Of a stretch of 64,000 nt of DNA, positions 34,774-44,128 are shown one piece after another. A program made the translations under genes and the position numbers. The stretch's first letter is position 1. Every line of letters begins with the position of its first letter. Under the pieces are notes generated by a model. The model searched no databases. It saw only the letters and a program-made list of their open reading frames with translations, and was not told the origin of the DNA. The stretch is from JAIRNF01 sp031551125 (GTDB taxonomy: Bacteria; Bacteroidota; Bacteroidia; Bacteroidales; UBA932), in assembly GCA_031551125.1 (NCBI GenBank), contig JAVBOB010000002.1, positions 181,428-245,427 of the forward strand, written 5' to 3'.

Positions 34774-36276
34774 CTACCTTCTCCTGCTAGATGAACCGGA
34801 ACTGCTGCTCGAGCTACTTGAGCTGCTCGAACTACTTGGGCTCGAATAGCTGCCTGAGCTTGAAGAGGACGATGAGCTGCTAGGCGTATATGAGCTTTCC
34901 GTTCTGCGGCTTGACGAACCGGATGACGAGCTGCTCGGTGTATAGCTACCTGACGACCTGCCGGAAGAGCCGCTGCTATAGCGACCGCTTGAGCTGCTAC
35001 TGCTTTCATTTTTGCGATACTGATCGGTTGGTACGCTCCTACTGCTGCTACCACTGCTCGGTGTATAACCCGGAGAAGAGGTACGACGGCTACTTGAACC
35101 CGGAGTGTAGCTACCCGTTGAGGAAGAGGAAGAACCTGAGCCTTCGTTAAACGTTTGCTTGCTGCCCGAGCTCGGACGAATGTAGCTAGGCGTGTAGCTA
35201 TCATTGGTACGACGGCTGCTCGAACTCGTACTTGTAGCCGAGCCCTGGTTGTCAAACTGTTGCCCCCTGCTCGTTGAAGTTGTTGAACCTGCGTTCATGC
35301 CCTCCGTTGTTCTACGAGAACCGGTAGTGTTACCGTATGTTCCGCTTGGTGCTGCTCCACTTGGAGAAAAGCCCTGTGATGACGTTCTTCTGCTTGTACT
35401 TCCCTGTTGCACCATTTCCACCTGACGGTTACCCGTTGTTGTTCTACGAGAGCCGGCTTGTTCCTGCCCATAATAGGTAGGTGATCCGGTTGTTCTGCGG
35501 CCATACGCTCCTGCAGGAACGTAACCCGAATTACCGCCGGACCTGTGTCCGTAGTAAGCCGGACGGCTGTATGTACCCGGATAGTAAGGGTAGTACGGAT
35601 AGTATCCGCCACCCCAGCAGTACGGGTCGTACCAAGAAGATCCCCATCCGCCCCAGTATGAAGGGTAGTACCATGATGAGTAGTACCACGGGTAGCCCAT
35701 GTAAGGACCATAACCCCACCCCCATGACATGCCGAAGTTCCAAGCCCATGAGTTATAACCATAACCCCATCCGAAGTTAATGGTAGTACGCGGATAACCA
35801 AACATATTAGATACATACTTAGGCTCTACCCAAACCTCATCACCCATTACCACTATGTTGTAAAAAGCAGGGTCGTATGATGAAACCATCATCCAATCGC
35901 CGCTGGTAGTAATTCTAATCCAGTTTTCCATGCCGTAGCTGGGGCTTTCATAGCCACGTAAGCGACGTTCGTATGAATCCTCATACGACTCGGAAACCAA
36001 ACCCTTCTGTTCATTAAACACGTAAGTAGTATCGGGGTAAATGTCAATAGATTGACCTTCCTTTAGCGATACCTTCTTTTTAGTGTTAGTGACGATAACG
36101 TTTGTTTTGCTTTTTAGCTGTGCAACTTCAGCATCATCACTTACTGCTGATGTTACAGCAACAGGCTGTTGTCCCGGTCTGTAATAGATATCGTCGCCCG
36201 AGGCCACTTGCTTACCGGACGAACAGGCCGAAAGTACCGCTAACGCTAAAATGCAAAATGACAACTTAGTTTTCAT
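34774..36276 (-). CDS. Lipoprotein with aromatic-rich middle and Ser/Arg repeat tail
   Basis: 500 residues, function unknown. Lipobox VLSAC (Cys18). Residues 20-165 look folded (EGQSIDIYPDTTYVFNEQ, ITTSGDWMMVSSYDPAFYNIVVMGDEVWVEPKYVSN). Residues about 165-245 are extremely rich in Tyr, Trp, Gly and Pro (WGWGYGPYMGYPWYYSSWYY). From about 250 to the end it is a degenerate repeat with SRRT every 15-40 residues and YTPSS motifs, ending in nearly pure Ser then SRRR. The tail is probably disordered and cell-wall- or surface-interacting (inference). Upstream of, and likely co-transcribed with, the FadL-like porin. Confidence 0.75.
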   Translation of the reverse strand: MKTKLSFCILALAVLSACSSGKQVASGDDIYYRPGQQPVAVTSAVSDDAEVAQLKSKTNVIVTNTKKKVSLKEGQSIDIYPDTTYVFNEQKGLVSESYEDSYERRLRGYESPSYGMENWIRITTSGDWMMVSSYDPAFYNIVVMGDEVWVEPKYVSNMFGYPRTTINFGWGYGYNSWAWNFGMSWGWGYGPYMGYPWYYSSWYYPSYWGGWGSSWYDPYCWGGGYYPYYPYYPGTYSRPAYYGHRSGGNSGYVPAGAYGRRTTGSPTYYGQEQAGSRRTTTGNRQVEMVQQGSTSRRTSSQGFSPSGAAPSGTYGNTTGSRRTTEGMNAGSTTSTSRGQQFDNQGSATSTSSSSRRTNDSYTPSYIRPSSGSKQTFNEGSGSSSSSTGSYTPGSSSRRTSSPGYTPSSGSSSRSVPTDQYRKNESSSSSSGRYSSGSSGRSSGSYTPSSSSSGSSSRRTESSYTPSSSSSSSSSGSYSSPSSSSSSSSSSSSSGSSSRRR

Positions 36277-36312
36277 GGCTTTATGATATTGTCAGAGTTT
36301 AACTTTTTTCCC

Positions 36313-36320
36313 TACTTTTG
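36313..36320 (+). promoter_or_regulatory. -7 box upstream of proS
   Basis: TACTTTTG fits TAnnTTTG with ATTG about 21 bases upstream. It is 190 bases from the proS ATG, leaving a long AT-rich leader. Confidence 0.4.
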
Positions 36321-36509
36321 CAGCATCTACTGCTTTTTATTTGACATAAATTACTGCAAAATTCATGCCAAAAAGGCTTACTGGGTGTTTTTAGAAAGAA
36401 CTGAAAATAAATATCTTGCAAAAAATAAGCCATAAAAGTATTTAGAATACAATTTTAGCTGTTCAATAAGTACAGTAAACAATAAACCAACAATATACAG
36501 GTAAACGTA

Positions 36510-37982
36510 ATGGCAAAAGAAGTTGTAAACAGGGAAGAAAATTACTCTCAATGGTATAACAATTTGGTAACCAAGGCCGACTTGGCCGAAAACTCGGCAG
36601 TACGAGGTTGCATGGTAATTAAACCTTACGGCTACGCCATTTGGGAAAAAATGCAGGCCGCGTTAGATAAGATGTTCAAGGATACCGGACACGTAAACGC
36701 CTACTTTCCTTTATTCATCCCAAAGTCATTTTTCAGCAAGGAAGCCAGCCACGTTGACGGCTTTGCAAAAGAATGCGCCGTAGTAACCCACTACCGCCTT
36801 AAGAATGACCCCAACGGCAAAGGCATTATAGTTGACCCTGAAGCAAGGTTGGAGGAAGAGCTAATTGTTCGCCCCACCTCCGAAACCATTATATGGAGTA
36901 CCTATAAAAATTGGATACAATCATACCGTGATTTGCCCATTCTTTGCAACCAGTGGGCTAACGTAGTACGCTGGGAGATGCGTACCCGCCTGTTCCTTCG
37001 TACCGCCGAATTTCTTTGGCAGGAAGGGCACACAGCCCATGCTACCAAAGAGGAAGCAGTAGAAGAAACAGAAAAGATGATTCAGGTTTACGCCAACTTT
37101 GCTCAAAACTGGATGGGAGTACCTGTGATTGTAGGAAAAAAAACCGAGAGTGAGCGTTTTGCCGGAGCGGTAGATACCTATTGCATTGAAGCGTTAATGC
37201 AAGACGGAAAGGCTTTACAAGCCGGAACCTCCCACTTCTTAGGACAAAACTTTGCTAAAGCCTTTGATGTACAGTTTGCTAATAAGGAAGGCAAGCTGGA
37301 TTACGTATGGGCTACCTCATGGGGGGTATCCACCCGTCTGATGGGAGCACTTATCATGGCGCACTCGGATAACAACGGGCTGGTGCTTCCGCCCATGCTA
37401 GCCCCCATACATGTAGTAATCGTTCCTATATATAAGGGTGAAGAGGAGCTGGAAATGATTTGCAACCGCGCCAAAGAGCTGAAAAAGGAGCTGGAAGCAA
37501 AGGGCATAGTAGTAAAAATTGACAACAGGGATAACGTGCGTTCAGGCTTTAAGTTTGCCGAACATGAGCTGAAAGGCGTACCCGTTCGTTTGGCTATGGG
37601 ACCACGTGATTACCAAAACGGAACAGTAGAGATAGCCCGCCGCGATACGTTGGAAAAGCAAACCATCTCTCAAGAAGGATTGGCCGACTACGTTGCTCGC
37701 CTATTAGATGAAATGCAAAAAAATATTTTTGACAAAGCGCTGAAATTTAGAGAAGAGCACACCTATAAGGTTGATACTTACGAAGAGTTTAAACAAAAAA
37801 TAGAGGATGGCGGTTTTATACTGGCTCATTGGGACGGAACCGCCGAAACTGAAGCAAAAATTAAGGAAGAAACGAAGGCTACTATAAGATGTATTCCGTT
37901 GAACGCCGAACTGGAGGATGGCGTTTGCATGGTTACCGGAAAACCTTCGAAACAACGTGTGGTATTTGCACGTGCGTACTAA
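36510..37982 (+). CDS. proS: Prolyl-tRNA synthetase, eukaryote/archaeal-like type
   Basis: 490 residues. It charges tRNA-Pro. The short form lacks the INS editing insertion of the typical bacterial enzyme. Class II motifs are clear: ENSAVRGCMVIKPYGYAIW (motif 1 region), VRWEMRTRLFLRTAEFLWQEGHTAHA (motif 2), GALIMAHSDNNGLVLPP (motif 3), then the anticodon-binding domain (IVPIYKG...) and a C-terminal domain ending in ARAY, the usual terminal Tyr of this type. Single gene. Confidence 0.96.
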   Translation: MAKEVVNREENYSQWYNNLVTKADLAENSAVRGCMVIKPYGYAIWEKMQAALDKMFKDTGHVNAYFPLFIPKSFFSKEASHVDGFAKECAVVTHYRLKNDPNGKGIIVDPEARLEEELIVRPTSETIIWSTYKNWIQSYRDLPILCNQWANVVRWEMRTRLFLRTAEFLWQEGHTAHATKEEAVEETEKMIQVYANFAQNWMGVPVIVGKKTESERFAGAVDTYCIEALMQDGKALQAGTSHFLGQNFAKAFDVQFANKEGKLDYVWATSWGVSTRLMGALIMAHSDNNGLVLPPMLAPIHVVIVPIYKGEEELEMICNRAKELKKELEAKGIVVKIDNRDNVRSGFKFAEHELKGVPVRLAMGPRDYQNGTVEIARRDTLEKQTISQEGLADYVARLLDEMQKNIFDKALKFREEHTYKVDTYEEFKQKIEDGGFILAHWDGTAETEAKIKEETKATIRCIPLNAELEDGVCMVTGKPSKQRVVFARAY

Positions 37983-37984
37983 GA

Positions 37985-38194
37985 AACCCAAGTTGCCAGC
38001 TACAATAAAAGCACGTCATTGGCTTCGCCGAACTCATAAACTCGGTTGCGAGGCGCTTTTTTCCGACCCGAAGGGAAGCGCAGCTAACCAATCTGCTCAA
38101 TTAACGTTATTACCCCAACCCCCTAAAAGAGGCTAACTCTACTCGCAAACAAAATTAGTGCTGTGGCAAAGCCCCCTTTAGGGGGTTGGGGGGT
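37985..38194. repeat. Three dispersed repeats in tandem after proS
   Basis: The 232 bp gap contains AACCCAAGTTGCCAGCTA (37985-38002), the 42 bp partner of 32289-32330 at 38011-38052, and an arm pair TACCCCAACCCCCTAAAAG... (38111-38132) with AAAGCCCCCTTTAGGGGG... (38168-38194) of the CCCCCTAAAGGGG family. No terminator with a clear U tract was seen for proS; these hairpins may replace it. Confidence 0.65.
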
Positions 38195-38214
38195 GACAAA
38201 ACTATAAAAACGAT

Positions 38215-38931
38215 ATGAACAATCAGGAAAATTCGGAGTCAACCCGTACTCAGATTTTAGGGACCCTTCACGGAAAATCAACCATCAAGCAGAAGGTGTA
38301 TGATAACACCTTTGATGTGTTTACCGATGTAAAAGAAATTCTCCATGAAATAAGCAATGAGCTGAACGATGAGCTGGAAAACGACGACCGCCGCATTCGT
38401 TTGGAGTACCGCGACAGAGGAAAGTTTGAAGCGGAGCTGAAGGTTGCCAGCGATGTACTTATCTTCAGCATGCACTCCAACGTGTTTGAGTTTGACCGTG
38501 ATCACCTGATTTGGAAAACATCGTATGTGCAAAATGATAAGCAAAACTCTTACTGCGGTGTTATAAGTATATATAACTTTTTAGCCGATTCCTTTAAGTA
38601 CAGCCGCTTAGATGACTTAGGGTATCTTATTGGTCGTATATTCATTAATAGACAGAATCACTACTTTGTAGAGGGAAAACGACAAATGGGATTTTTATAC
38701 AACAGCTTCGGCAGCGCCCAGATAGATAAAGAGCAGCTTACCAAAATTATCGAAACAGCCATTCAGTATTCGCTCGACTTTGACTTGCTAGTACCGCCTT
38801 ACGATACGGTAAAGCAGGCAACCGTGGGACAGATGAACATGAAGATAGAAAGCGCCAAGCTGCAAACAGGCAAACGGCTGGGATTCAAGTTCAACTCAGA
38901 TGATGTGCTGGCAAAAAACAACGAACGATAG
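38215..38931 (+). CDS. Uncharacterised cytoplasmic protein
   Basis: 238 residues, not recognised. No signal peptide or membrane segment. The N-terminus is polar (NNQENSESTRTQ). An acidic helical region (about 45-65: EILHEISNELNDELENDDRR) is followed by an alternating beta-like part (LEYRDRGKFEAELKVASDVLIFSMHSNVFEF) and a mixed region (YCGVISIYNFLADSFKYSRLDDLGYLIGRIFINRQNHYFVEG). Codon use and composition resemble the neighbours. It precedes an Omp85-like gene by 73 bases in the same direction, and they may be co-transcribed. Confidence 0.75.
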   Translation: MNNQENSESTRTQILGTLHGKSTIKQKVYDNTFDVFTDVKEILHEISNELNDELENDDRRIRLEYRDRGKFEAELKVASDVLIFSMHSNVFEFDRDHLIWKTSYVQNDKQNSYCGVISIYNFLADSFKYSRLDDLGYLIGRIFINRQNHYFVEGKRQMGFLYNSFGSAQIDKEQLTKIIETAIQYSLDFDLLVPPYDTVKQATVGQMNMKIESAKLQTGKRLGFKFNSDDVLAKNNER

Positions 38932-39004
38932 TAGCTGCATAGTATCAATTGCACAAACAGGATAAGCGCTTGGCAAGGCGCTACCTACATATAATACAGC
39001 CGGC

Positions 39005-40888
39005 GTGTTCCGCAAAAAAAAGCATATAGGGTTAATAGCTGCTTTTGTGCTGTTTGCATCCCCACCCGCAGTACTGGCACAAACACCGGAACACATAAAG
39101 GTTCCGGAAAAAGAACCGCATAACCAAACAAATGTTCTGCAAGACAGCTTAGAGCAAAACTTATCCACCAGAGATACCGTACAAAGTCGCTTTATTCAAA
39201 GTGTAAAAGAGTCTGCAAAAAAGTCAAAATTTGTTGACCTCCTAACCTCATCTCTCTTTAGAGGACCGGTTGAAAGCAATACCCCATCAACCGAAGACTT
39301 CTCGGCCTATGACGGGAAAATAGTACGTAACTTAACTATTAACGGATTAGACCCTTACGAAGATAACTACCTATTTCCGGAAAAAAGCTATAACAGTGGG
39401 CTAACCCGCTTAGCCAACACGCTACACATCAAAACACACGGATTTGTATTGCGCCGTAACCTACTGTTTCACAAAGGCGACAAGGTTGACAATAAGCTGC
39501 TGCTATACAACTTAGCTTACCTTCGTGATCAGCGTTACATTTACGATGCTCATTTGCTTATTGATTCTGTTGGCTGTGACTCTGTTGATGTTCGGTTTAT
39601 TGTACGAGATGTATGGTCAATAGGGGTTGAGGTGCCCGATATTAGTCCAACAAACACTACCGTAGAGCTGTACGATCGTAACATAGCAGGCTTCGGCGTT
39701 GAGCTGCGAGGGGGTATTATATACCGCTCAACTAATGGACGTTCAGGCTTAGGGTTCAGCCTGTTCCAACGTATTGACAATATAAGAGGATCATTCATCG
39801 CAAGCCGGATTGAATGGATACATACAATTGATAAAATGTCGTTTCAGGTATCGCTCAACCGAGCTATCCTTCCTCAAATAAAATACGTGGGTGGTGCCTC
39901 CTACTCGCTTACCGACCAAGGGTACTATTTTTTGACCAACGATACAACTACACGCGTAAGGTTGGAAAATATAGGTCTATGGGGCGGACGACTGTTTAAC
40001 CTCAGCTCCAACAAAGGTACATCAGACCGCTTGGCTATTTTAGCGCGCATATCGCAACGCTCATTACTAAGCAACCTGCCCGACCAGTACGCGGCTCTTA
40101 ATTACTACCCGTATGAGAATAATAAGCTGGCTATAGGGAGCATATCTTTGTACAGGCAAAACTACTATACCGATAGGTTGATTTACGGGTTTGGCAGCCA
40201 CGAAAATGTACCATACGGATACAATGCCACCGTTCAGCTGGGCTATGAAGACCATATTTACTACAACCGATGGTACACCTCAGTAGCCCTAAGTGGCGGT
40301 AAGCAGTTCCCTTGGGGTTATGGTTATGCAGGGATTGGAATATCGAGCTTTTTTCATAATAAGACCCCCGAAGATGGAATGCTAAGTATTGACATTTCAT
40401 ACTTTTCTCCCCTCTTCCCTATCGGTCAGCAAGCGCTACGCCAATTTCTCTACTGTTCATACCTTAAGGGCTTTAATAGAGGAGTGGGAGAAGGTAACTT
40501 TTTACGCTACGCCGACGATATACGATTTGACCTAGACCGTAACAATCCTGAATTTTGCGGCACAAACAGGTTTACGCTATCAAGTGAAACCGATTTGTTC
40601 AGCACAGTACGCATATTGGGCTTCCGTTTTGTCTTTTTTTCGTTCTTTGATGCAACTTGGATAGGGAGCAACTCATTCGCTTTTAAAAATGAATTTCTTC
40701 CGGGCTTGGGAGGTGGAATACGTATTCGTAATGATAAGCTGGTATTCCAGACACTACAAATAAGATTCGGGTGGTATCCAAAGTTTCCGCAAAACGGATT
40801 CAATGGGTATATTGATATATCGGGAGTTGACCGTTTTTTGTCCAAAGATTTTATTCCGACTGTTCCGGCAATTGTAGAGTTTAAGTAA
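39005..40888 (+). CDS. Omp85/BamA-like outer membrane protein, GTG start
   Basis: 627 residues. No ATG precedes the signal-like peptide, so GTG 39005 (FRKKKHIGLIAAFVLFASPPAVLAQT) is the start; an in-frame stop at 38963-38965 limits upstream choices. Residues about 95-205 look like a POTRA domain (KIVRNLTINGLDPYED, FVLRRNLLFHKGDKVDNKLLLYNLAYLRDQRYIYDAHLLI, VDVRFIVRDVWSIG). The rest (about 210-627) is a beta-barrel with IAGFGVELRGG and a final strand ending in VEFK. Omp85 proteins insert or export other outer membrane proteins; with one POTRA this resembles the smaller accessory members and not the essential BamA. Confidence 0.75.
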   Translation: MFRKKKHIGLIAAFVLFASPPAVLAQTPEHIKVPEKEPHNQTNVLQDSLEQNLSTRDTVQSRFIQSVKESAKKSKFVDLLTSSLFRGPVESNTPSTEDFSAYDGKIVRNLTINGLDPYEDNYLFPEKSYNSGLTRLANTLHIKTHGFVLRRNLLFHKGDKVDNKLLLYNLAYLRDQRYIYDAHLLIDSVGCDSVDVRFIVRDVWSIGVEVPDISPTNTTVELYDRNIAGFGVELRGGIIYRSTNGRSGLGFSLFQRIDNIRGSFIASRIEWIHTIDKMSFQVSLNRAILPQIKYVGGASYSLTDQGYYFLTNDTTTRVRLENIGLWGGRLFNLSSNKGTSDRLAILARISQRSLLSNLPDQYAALNYYPYENNKLAIGSISLYRQNYYTDRLIYGFGSHENVPYGYNATVQLGYEDHIYYNRWYTSVALSGGKQFPWGYGYAGIGISSFFHNKTPEDGMLSIDISYFSPLFPIGQQALRQFLYCSYLKGFNRGVGEGNFLRYADDIRFDLDRNNPEFCGTNRFTLSSETDLFSTVRILGFRFVFFSFFDATWIGSNSFAFKNEFLPGLGGGIRIRNDKLVFQTLQIRFGWYPKFPQNGFNGYIDISGVDRFLSKDFIPTVPAIVEFK

Positions 40889-41095
40889 GGTAATCCAAGC
40901 TATCAGCTATGCTTGTACCTACCACAGCTACATTACACAAAATCGCAAAATAGCTAGGCGAATAAATGTCACGAAGTGACAGCTTAGCTCAGCCCGCAAT
41001 TCAATGGTAAACGCTGAAGTTCGGCAAAGAGCGACTCGCAACTTGAGCTCGACATTTTCTTTTTCAAGTGTACTTAATAGATTCTCCATACTTTA

Positions 41096-41103
41096 TATCT
41101 TTG
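41096..41103 (+). promoter_or_regulatory. -7 box for tilS
   Basis: TATCTTTG fits TAnnTTTG, 19 bases before the tilS ATG. The 234 bp gap 40889-41122 otherwise shows only a GCAACTTGAG motif near 41038. Confidence 0.5.
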
Positions 41104-41122
41104 CAAACACAAAGTAGCAACT

Positions 41123-42445
41123 ATGCTCCACAAGCTGAAAAAATACATAGCAGACAATGCTCTTTTTTCAAAAGAAGATAATTTACTACTAGCCGTAAGT
41201 GGGGGTATCGACTCTATGGTTATGGCACATCTTTTCCGGCAAGCGGGCTATAATATTGCCATAGCCCATTGTAATTTTTCATTACGTGGAAAAGAATCAG
41301 ACGAAGACGAGCAGCTGGTTGCCACTTTTGCGGAAAAACATAAGCTACGGTTTTTCTCTATACGGTTTAATACCCCTGACTATGCCGCTGAAAAAGCAAT
41401 ATCCATACAAATGGCAGCAAGAGAGCTACGGTATGGCTGGTTTGAACGCCTATGTAGTGAGCATGGGTTTAAATATTTGGCTACAGCCCATAATCGCGAC
41501 GACAATGTTGAAACCTTTTTGCTAAACCTAACTCGTGGTACAGGTATTAAGGGTTTATGCGGTATAAAACCTAAAAGCGGGCACACTGTTCGTCCGCTGC
41601 TTTTCGCTTCGCGTGAAGATATTGAACAGTATGCTGCCGCACATTCCGTAGCATTCAGAGAGGATGCGTCCAACGCTTCTGATGACTATGCGCGCAACCG
41701 CATTCGACATAACGTAGTACCCCAGCTTCGCATTATCAACCCTTCATTTGATGCAACAATGGTTGATAACATGCTGCGTATTGAGCAAGCGCAAGAGCTG
41801 GTGCAACAATCGCTACACAAGCTAACAACAACAGCATGTACAAAAGATGGGGAGCTATATAAAGTAGAAATTAACGAGCTGCTGCAAGCTCCATCACGCT
41901 CACTACTACTGTTTGAGCTGCTGCAACCCTTCGGATTCGGCTCAACAACCATCTCTGACATTGAGCAGTCGCTATACGCTCAATCGGGCAAGCGGTTCTA
42001 CTCGCCAAGCCATGTTTTAGTTCGCGACAGAGAGTACCTACTCATCCAAGCCTTACCGGCTCAAGAACAAGTAGAGGTAGAAATTGTACCAGAACAACGT
42101 GAGCTTCTATCCCCCGTTCACCTTACATTTGAACGAATTCCTATCACCAGCTTGGATTCAATAAGCAAAGATCCAAACATTGCTCTACTTGATGGTGGTA
42201 AGCTGAGCTACCCGCTAGCTTTGCGCAAGTGGAAGGAAGGCGACAGCTTCGTTCCCTTTGGCATGAACGGCCACAAGAAGCTTAGCGACTTTTTAGTCGA
42301 TACAAAGCTTTCACTGCTTGATAAACAACAACAGTATGTACTACTATCAGGAAGTGATATTGTTTGGGTAGTGGGACGAAGAATTGACAACCGATACCGA
42401 ATAAGCTCAAAAACGCAGCAGGTACTGGTGATAAGGCTGCATTAA
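41123..42445 (+). CDS. tilS: tRNA(Ile)-lysidine synthetase
   Basis: 440 residues. TilS makes lysidine at C34 of tRNA-Ile2 so that it reads AUA and not AUG. The P-loop SGGIDS (26-31) and AHCNFSLRGKESDEDE match the ATP-pyrophosphatase domain; ATAHNRDDNVETFLLNLTRGTGIKGL and YARNRIRHNVVPQL are typical. A C-terminal substrate-binding domain follows (FVPFGMNGHKKLSDFLVD). Essential in most bacteria. Confidence 0.95.
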   Translation: MLHKLKKYIADNALFSKEDNLLLAVSGGIDSMVMAHLFRQAGYNIAIAHCNFSLRGKESDEDEQLVATFAEKHKLRFFSIRFNTPDYAAEKAISIQMAARELRYGWFERLCSEHGFKYLATAHNRDDNVETFLLNLTRGTGIKGLCGIKPKSGHTVRPLLFASREDIEQYAAAHSVAFREDASNASDDYARNRIRHNVVPQLRIINPSFDATMVDNMLRIEQAQELVQQSLHKLTTTACTKDGELYKVEINELLQAPSRSLLLFELLQPFGFGSTTISDIEQSLYAQSGKRFYSPSHVLVRDREYLLIQALPAQEQVEVEIVPEQRELLSPVHLTFERIPITSLDSISKDPNIALLDGGKLSYPLALRKWKEGDSFVPFGMNGHKKLSDFLVDTKLSLLDKQQQYVLLSGSDIVWVVGRRIDNRYRISSKTQQVLVIRLH

Positions 42446-42452
42446 ATCCACA

Positions 42453-43196
42453 CTATTCAAAGTGTAGCGAGAGCTGTATCATTTGTGAGTTCATTTTGTC
42501 TATCACATCAAGGTAAGGTTGGTAACCAATAAGAACCTTCCGATCAGCCAAAACATCTTGAAATCCTTTTGATATCTTCAGCTCAACAGATAGCTTGAAG
42601 AAGTAGAAGTAGGAATCAAATCCGAATCCAAATTCATAGAACGGCTCAAACTGATTAAACCCGAAATACACCCCATTTTTTTCGTCACTACTATGGGTAA
42701 GGTTGGAACGGAAATTAGCCCCTCCAAATATGTATGGGCGGAAGTTGGAATAGCGTATGGCACTATACTTTAAATGAACGGGCAGCTCAATGTAGTTTGA
42801 TGCGATAGGCATATTGTATAGTAAAACATTAGCCGGATCGTTTTCAGAGTAAAAGTGTAGCTCCCTACTTCCGAAGCATATTCCGGGCAACACTCGAATA
42901 TTAAAGAAAGGATTCAGTCGATAATCGGCTATGGCGTTTATGCTAAAACCGGGCTTCATGGTAACCACATCGGCCCGCACCTCCATAGGCTGGGAAGCAG
43001 GAGTAAGCACTACCGGCTTGAGCGTATTTACTGTTGAAAAGTCAAGTACATTAACGCCCAGCGTAAACCCAAACCGTAAGGCTTTGCTGTACTCGTAGTG
43101 AATAAGGTTCAGCTCATTTTTTCGGTATTGGCCAAATGCGCCAACCGAAACCAGCACTACTACAACGGTTAATATAACTTTTCGAAAAAAATGCAC
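42453..43196 (-). CDS. porT: T9SS outer membrane protein PorT
   Basis: 247 residues. A signal peptide (about 1-22, ending AFGQ) is followed by an eight-stranded-type barrel (FGFTLGVNVLDF, IELPVHLKYSAIRYSNFRPYIFGGANFRSNL, FGFGFDSYFYFFKLSVELKISKGF) that ends in LSLHFE. The YIFGGANF segment and the gene order porT next to ubiE match PorT/SprT of other Bacteroidota. PorT is needed for T9SS export. Convergent with tilS (7 bases apart) and downstream of ubiE. Confidence 0.82.
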   Translation of the reverse strand: MHFFRKVILTVVVVLVSVGAFGQYRKNELNLIHYEYSKALRFGFTLGVNVLDFSTVNTLKPVVLTPASQPMEVRADVVTMKPGFSINAIADYRLNPFFNIRVLPGICFGSRELHFYSENDPANVLLYNMPIASNYIELPVHLKYSAIRYSNFRPYIFGGANFRSNLTHSSDEKNGVYFGFNQFEPFYEFGFGFDSYFYFFKLSVELKISKGFQDVLADRKVLIGYQPYLDVIDKMNSQMIQLSLHFE

Positions 43197-43216
43197 GCGT
43201 TAAATTGATTTAGATC

Positions 43217-43294
43217 AAAGAACAAAGATTTAAAGATAAAAGAATTAAAACATAGCATAATTCCACCCATTACTCTTTTGTCTTTGTTCTTTTA
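43217..43294. repeat. Inverted arm pair between ubiE and porT
   Basis: AAAGAACAAAGATTTAAAG... (43217-43243) and TCTTTTGTCTTTGTTCTTTT... (43274-43294) are imperfect reverse complements in the 122 bp gap. Confidence 0.5.
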
Positions 43295-43318
43295 TCCCAT
43301 AAGCATATTTAATCTGTT

Positions 43319-44020
43319 TTACTTTGTGCCAATATATAGCTCTGCTATACCAAACGATAAAGGTAACCGATAAGTTTTTACAAATCCAACTTCCTTAAGC
43401 TTATTTAAGAAACGGTCGCCATGCGGAAATGCGTCAACCGAATGGGGAAGGTAGCTGTACGCCCCCTTACTTTTCGATACACAACGTCCTATTAATGGAA
43501 GTATTTTAAAGAAGTAAAAGCGATAAAACGCTTTTACTAACGCATTGGCAGGCATGGAGAACTCAAGTACAAAAACCTGTCCTCCTGAACGAAGCACCCG
43601 GTGCATTTCAGCCAACCCCACCTCTAGGTGCTCAAAGTTCCGCACCCCGAAAGCAACGGAAACGACATCAAATGACTGGTCGGCGAAGCCCAGCTGCTCA
43701 CTGTTACCGTAGCTCATACTTACCTTAGCGGATAGCTTCAGCTGCTCAACCTTACGCTTTCCCTCAACCAACATTTGTTCCGAGATATCAACCCCTGTAA
43801 CATGTGGTACACCGGCTTTGGCAATGGCTATAGCCAAATCGCCGGTTCCTGTAGCAACATCAAGAACATCCTTTGGATTGTTTTTTATTAGCCGCTTTAC
43901 CAGCCGCTTTCTCCAACGTTTATCAATTCCTAACGACAAAAAATGGTTTAGGAAATCATAGCGAGGAGCAATGCTGTCAAACATTCCCGCAATCTCATCT
44001 GATGTTGCTTTTGCTGCCAC
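43319..44020 (-). CDS. ubiE: Demethylmenaquinone methyltransferase (UbiE/MenG)
   Basis: 233 residues. It transfers a methyl from SAM to demethylmenaquinone in the last step of menaquinone synthesis. FDSIAPRYDFLNHFLSLGIDKRWRK and the SAM-binding DVATGTGD (54-61) are conserved; VSVAFGVRNFEHLEVGLAEMHRVLRSGG and YSYLPHSVDAFPHGDRF complete the family signature. Menaquinone would be the electron acceptor of the NQR complex encoded at 20-26 kb. It lies upstream of porT on the same strand. Confidence 0.94.
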   Translation of the reverse strand: MAAKATSDEIAGMFDSIAPRYDFLNHFLSLGIDKRWRKRLVKRLIKNNPKDVLDVATGTGDLAIAIAKAGVPHVTGVDISEQMLVEGKRKVEQLKLSAKVSMSYGNSEQLGFADQSFDVVSVAFGVRNFEHLEVGLAEMHRVLRSGGQVFVLEFSMPANALVKAFYRFYFFKILPLIGRCVSKSKGAYSYLPHSVDAFPHGDRFLNKLKEVGFVKTYRLPLSFGIAELYIGTK

Positions 44021-44051
44021 TTTATATTCTTGTATGAAATTATTAAACTAC

Positions 44052-44110
44052 ATAGAGCATATAGAAACACATAGAATAATACTACGTGCGCTATATGCTC
44101 TATACTGTAT
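44052..44110. repeat. Inverted arm pair between purL and ubiE
   Basis: ACATAGAGCATATAGAAAC... (44052-44072) and GCTATATGCTCTATACTGT (44092-44110) form an imperfect stem in the 108 bp gap, a possible terminator without a U tract. Confidence 0.45.
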
Positions 44111-44128
44111 TCAGCGTGTTACTCAGTG

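Noticed and set aside
34764..35255. Long minus-strand frame overlapping the Ser/Arg repeat lipoprotein (about 160 residues, Ala/Arg/Val-rich)
   Set aside because: It is out of phase with a gene that has a lipobox and a clear N-terminal domain, and its composition is what Ser codons give in a shifted frame. The same holds for the 35295-35816 frame.
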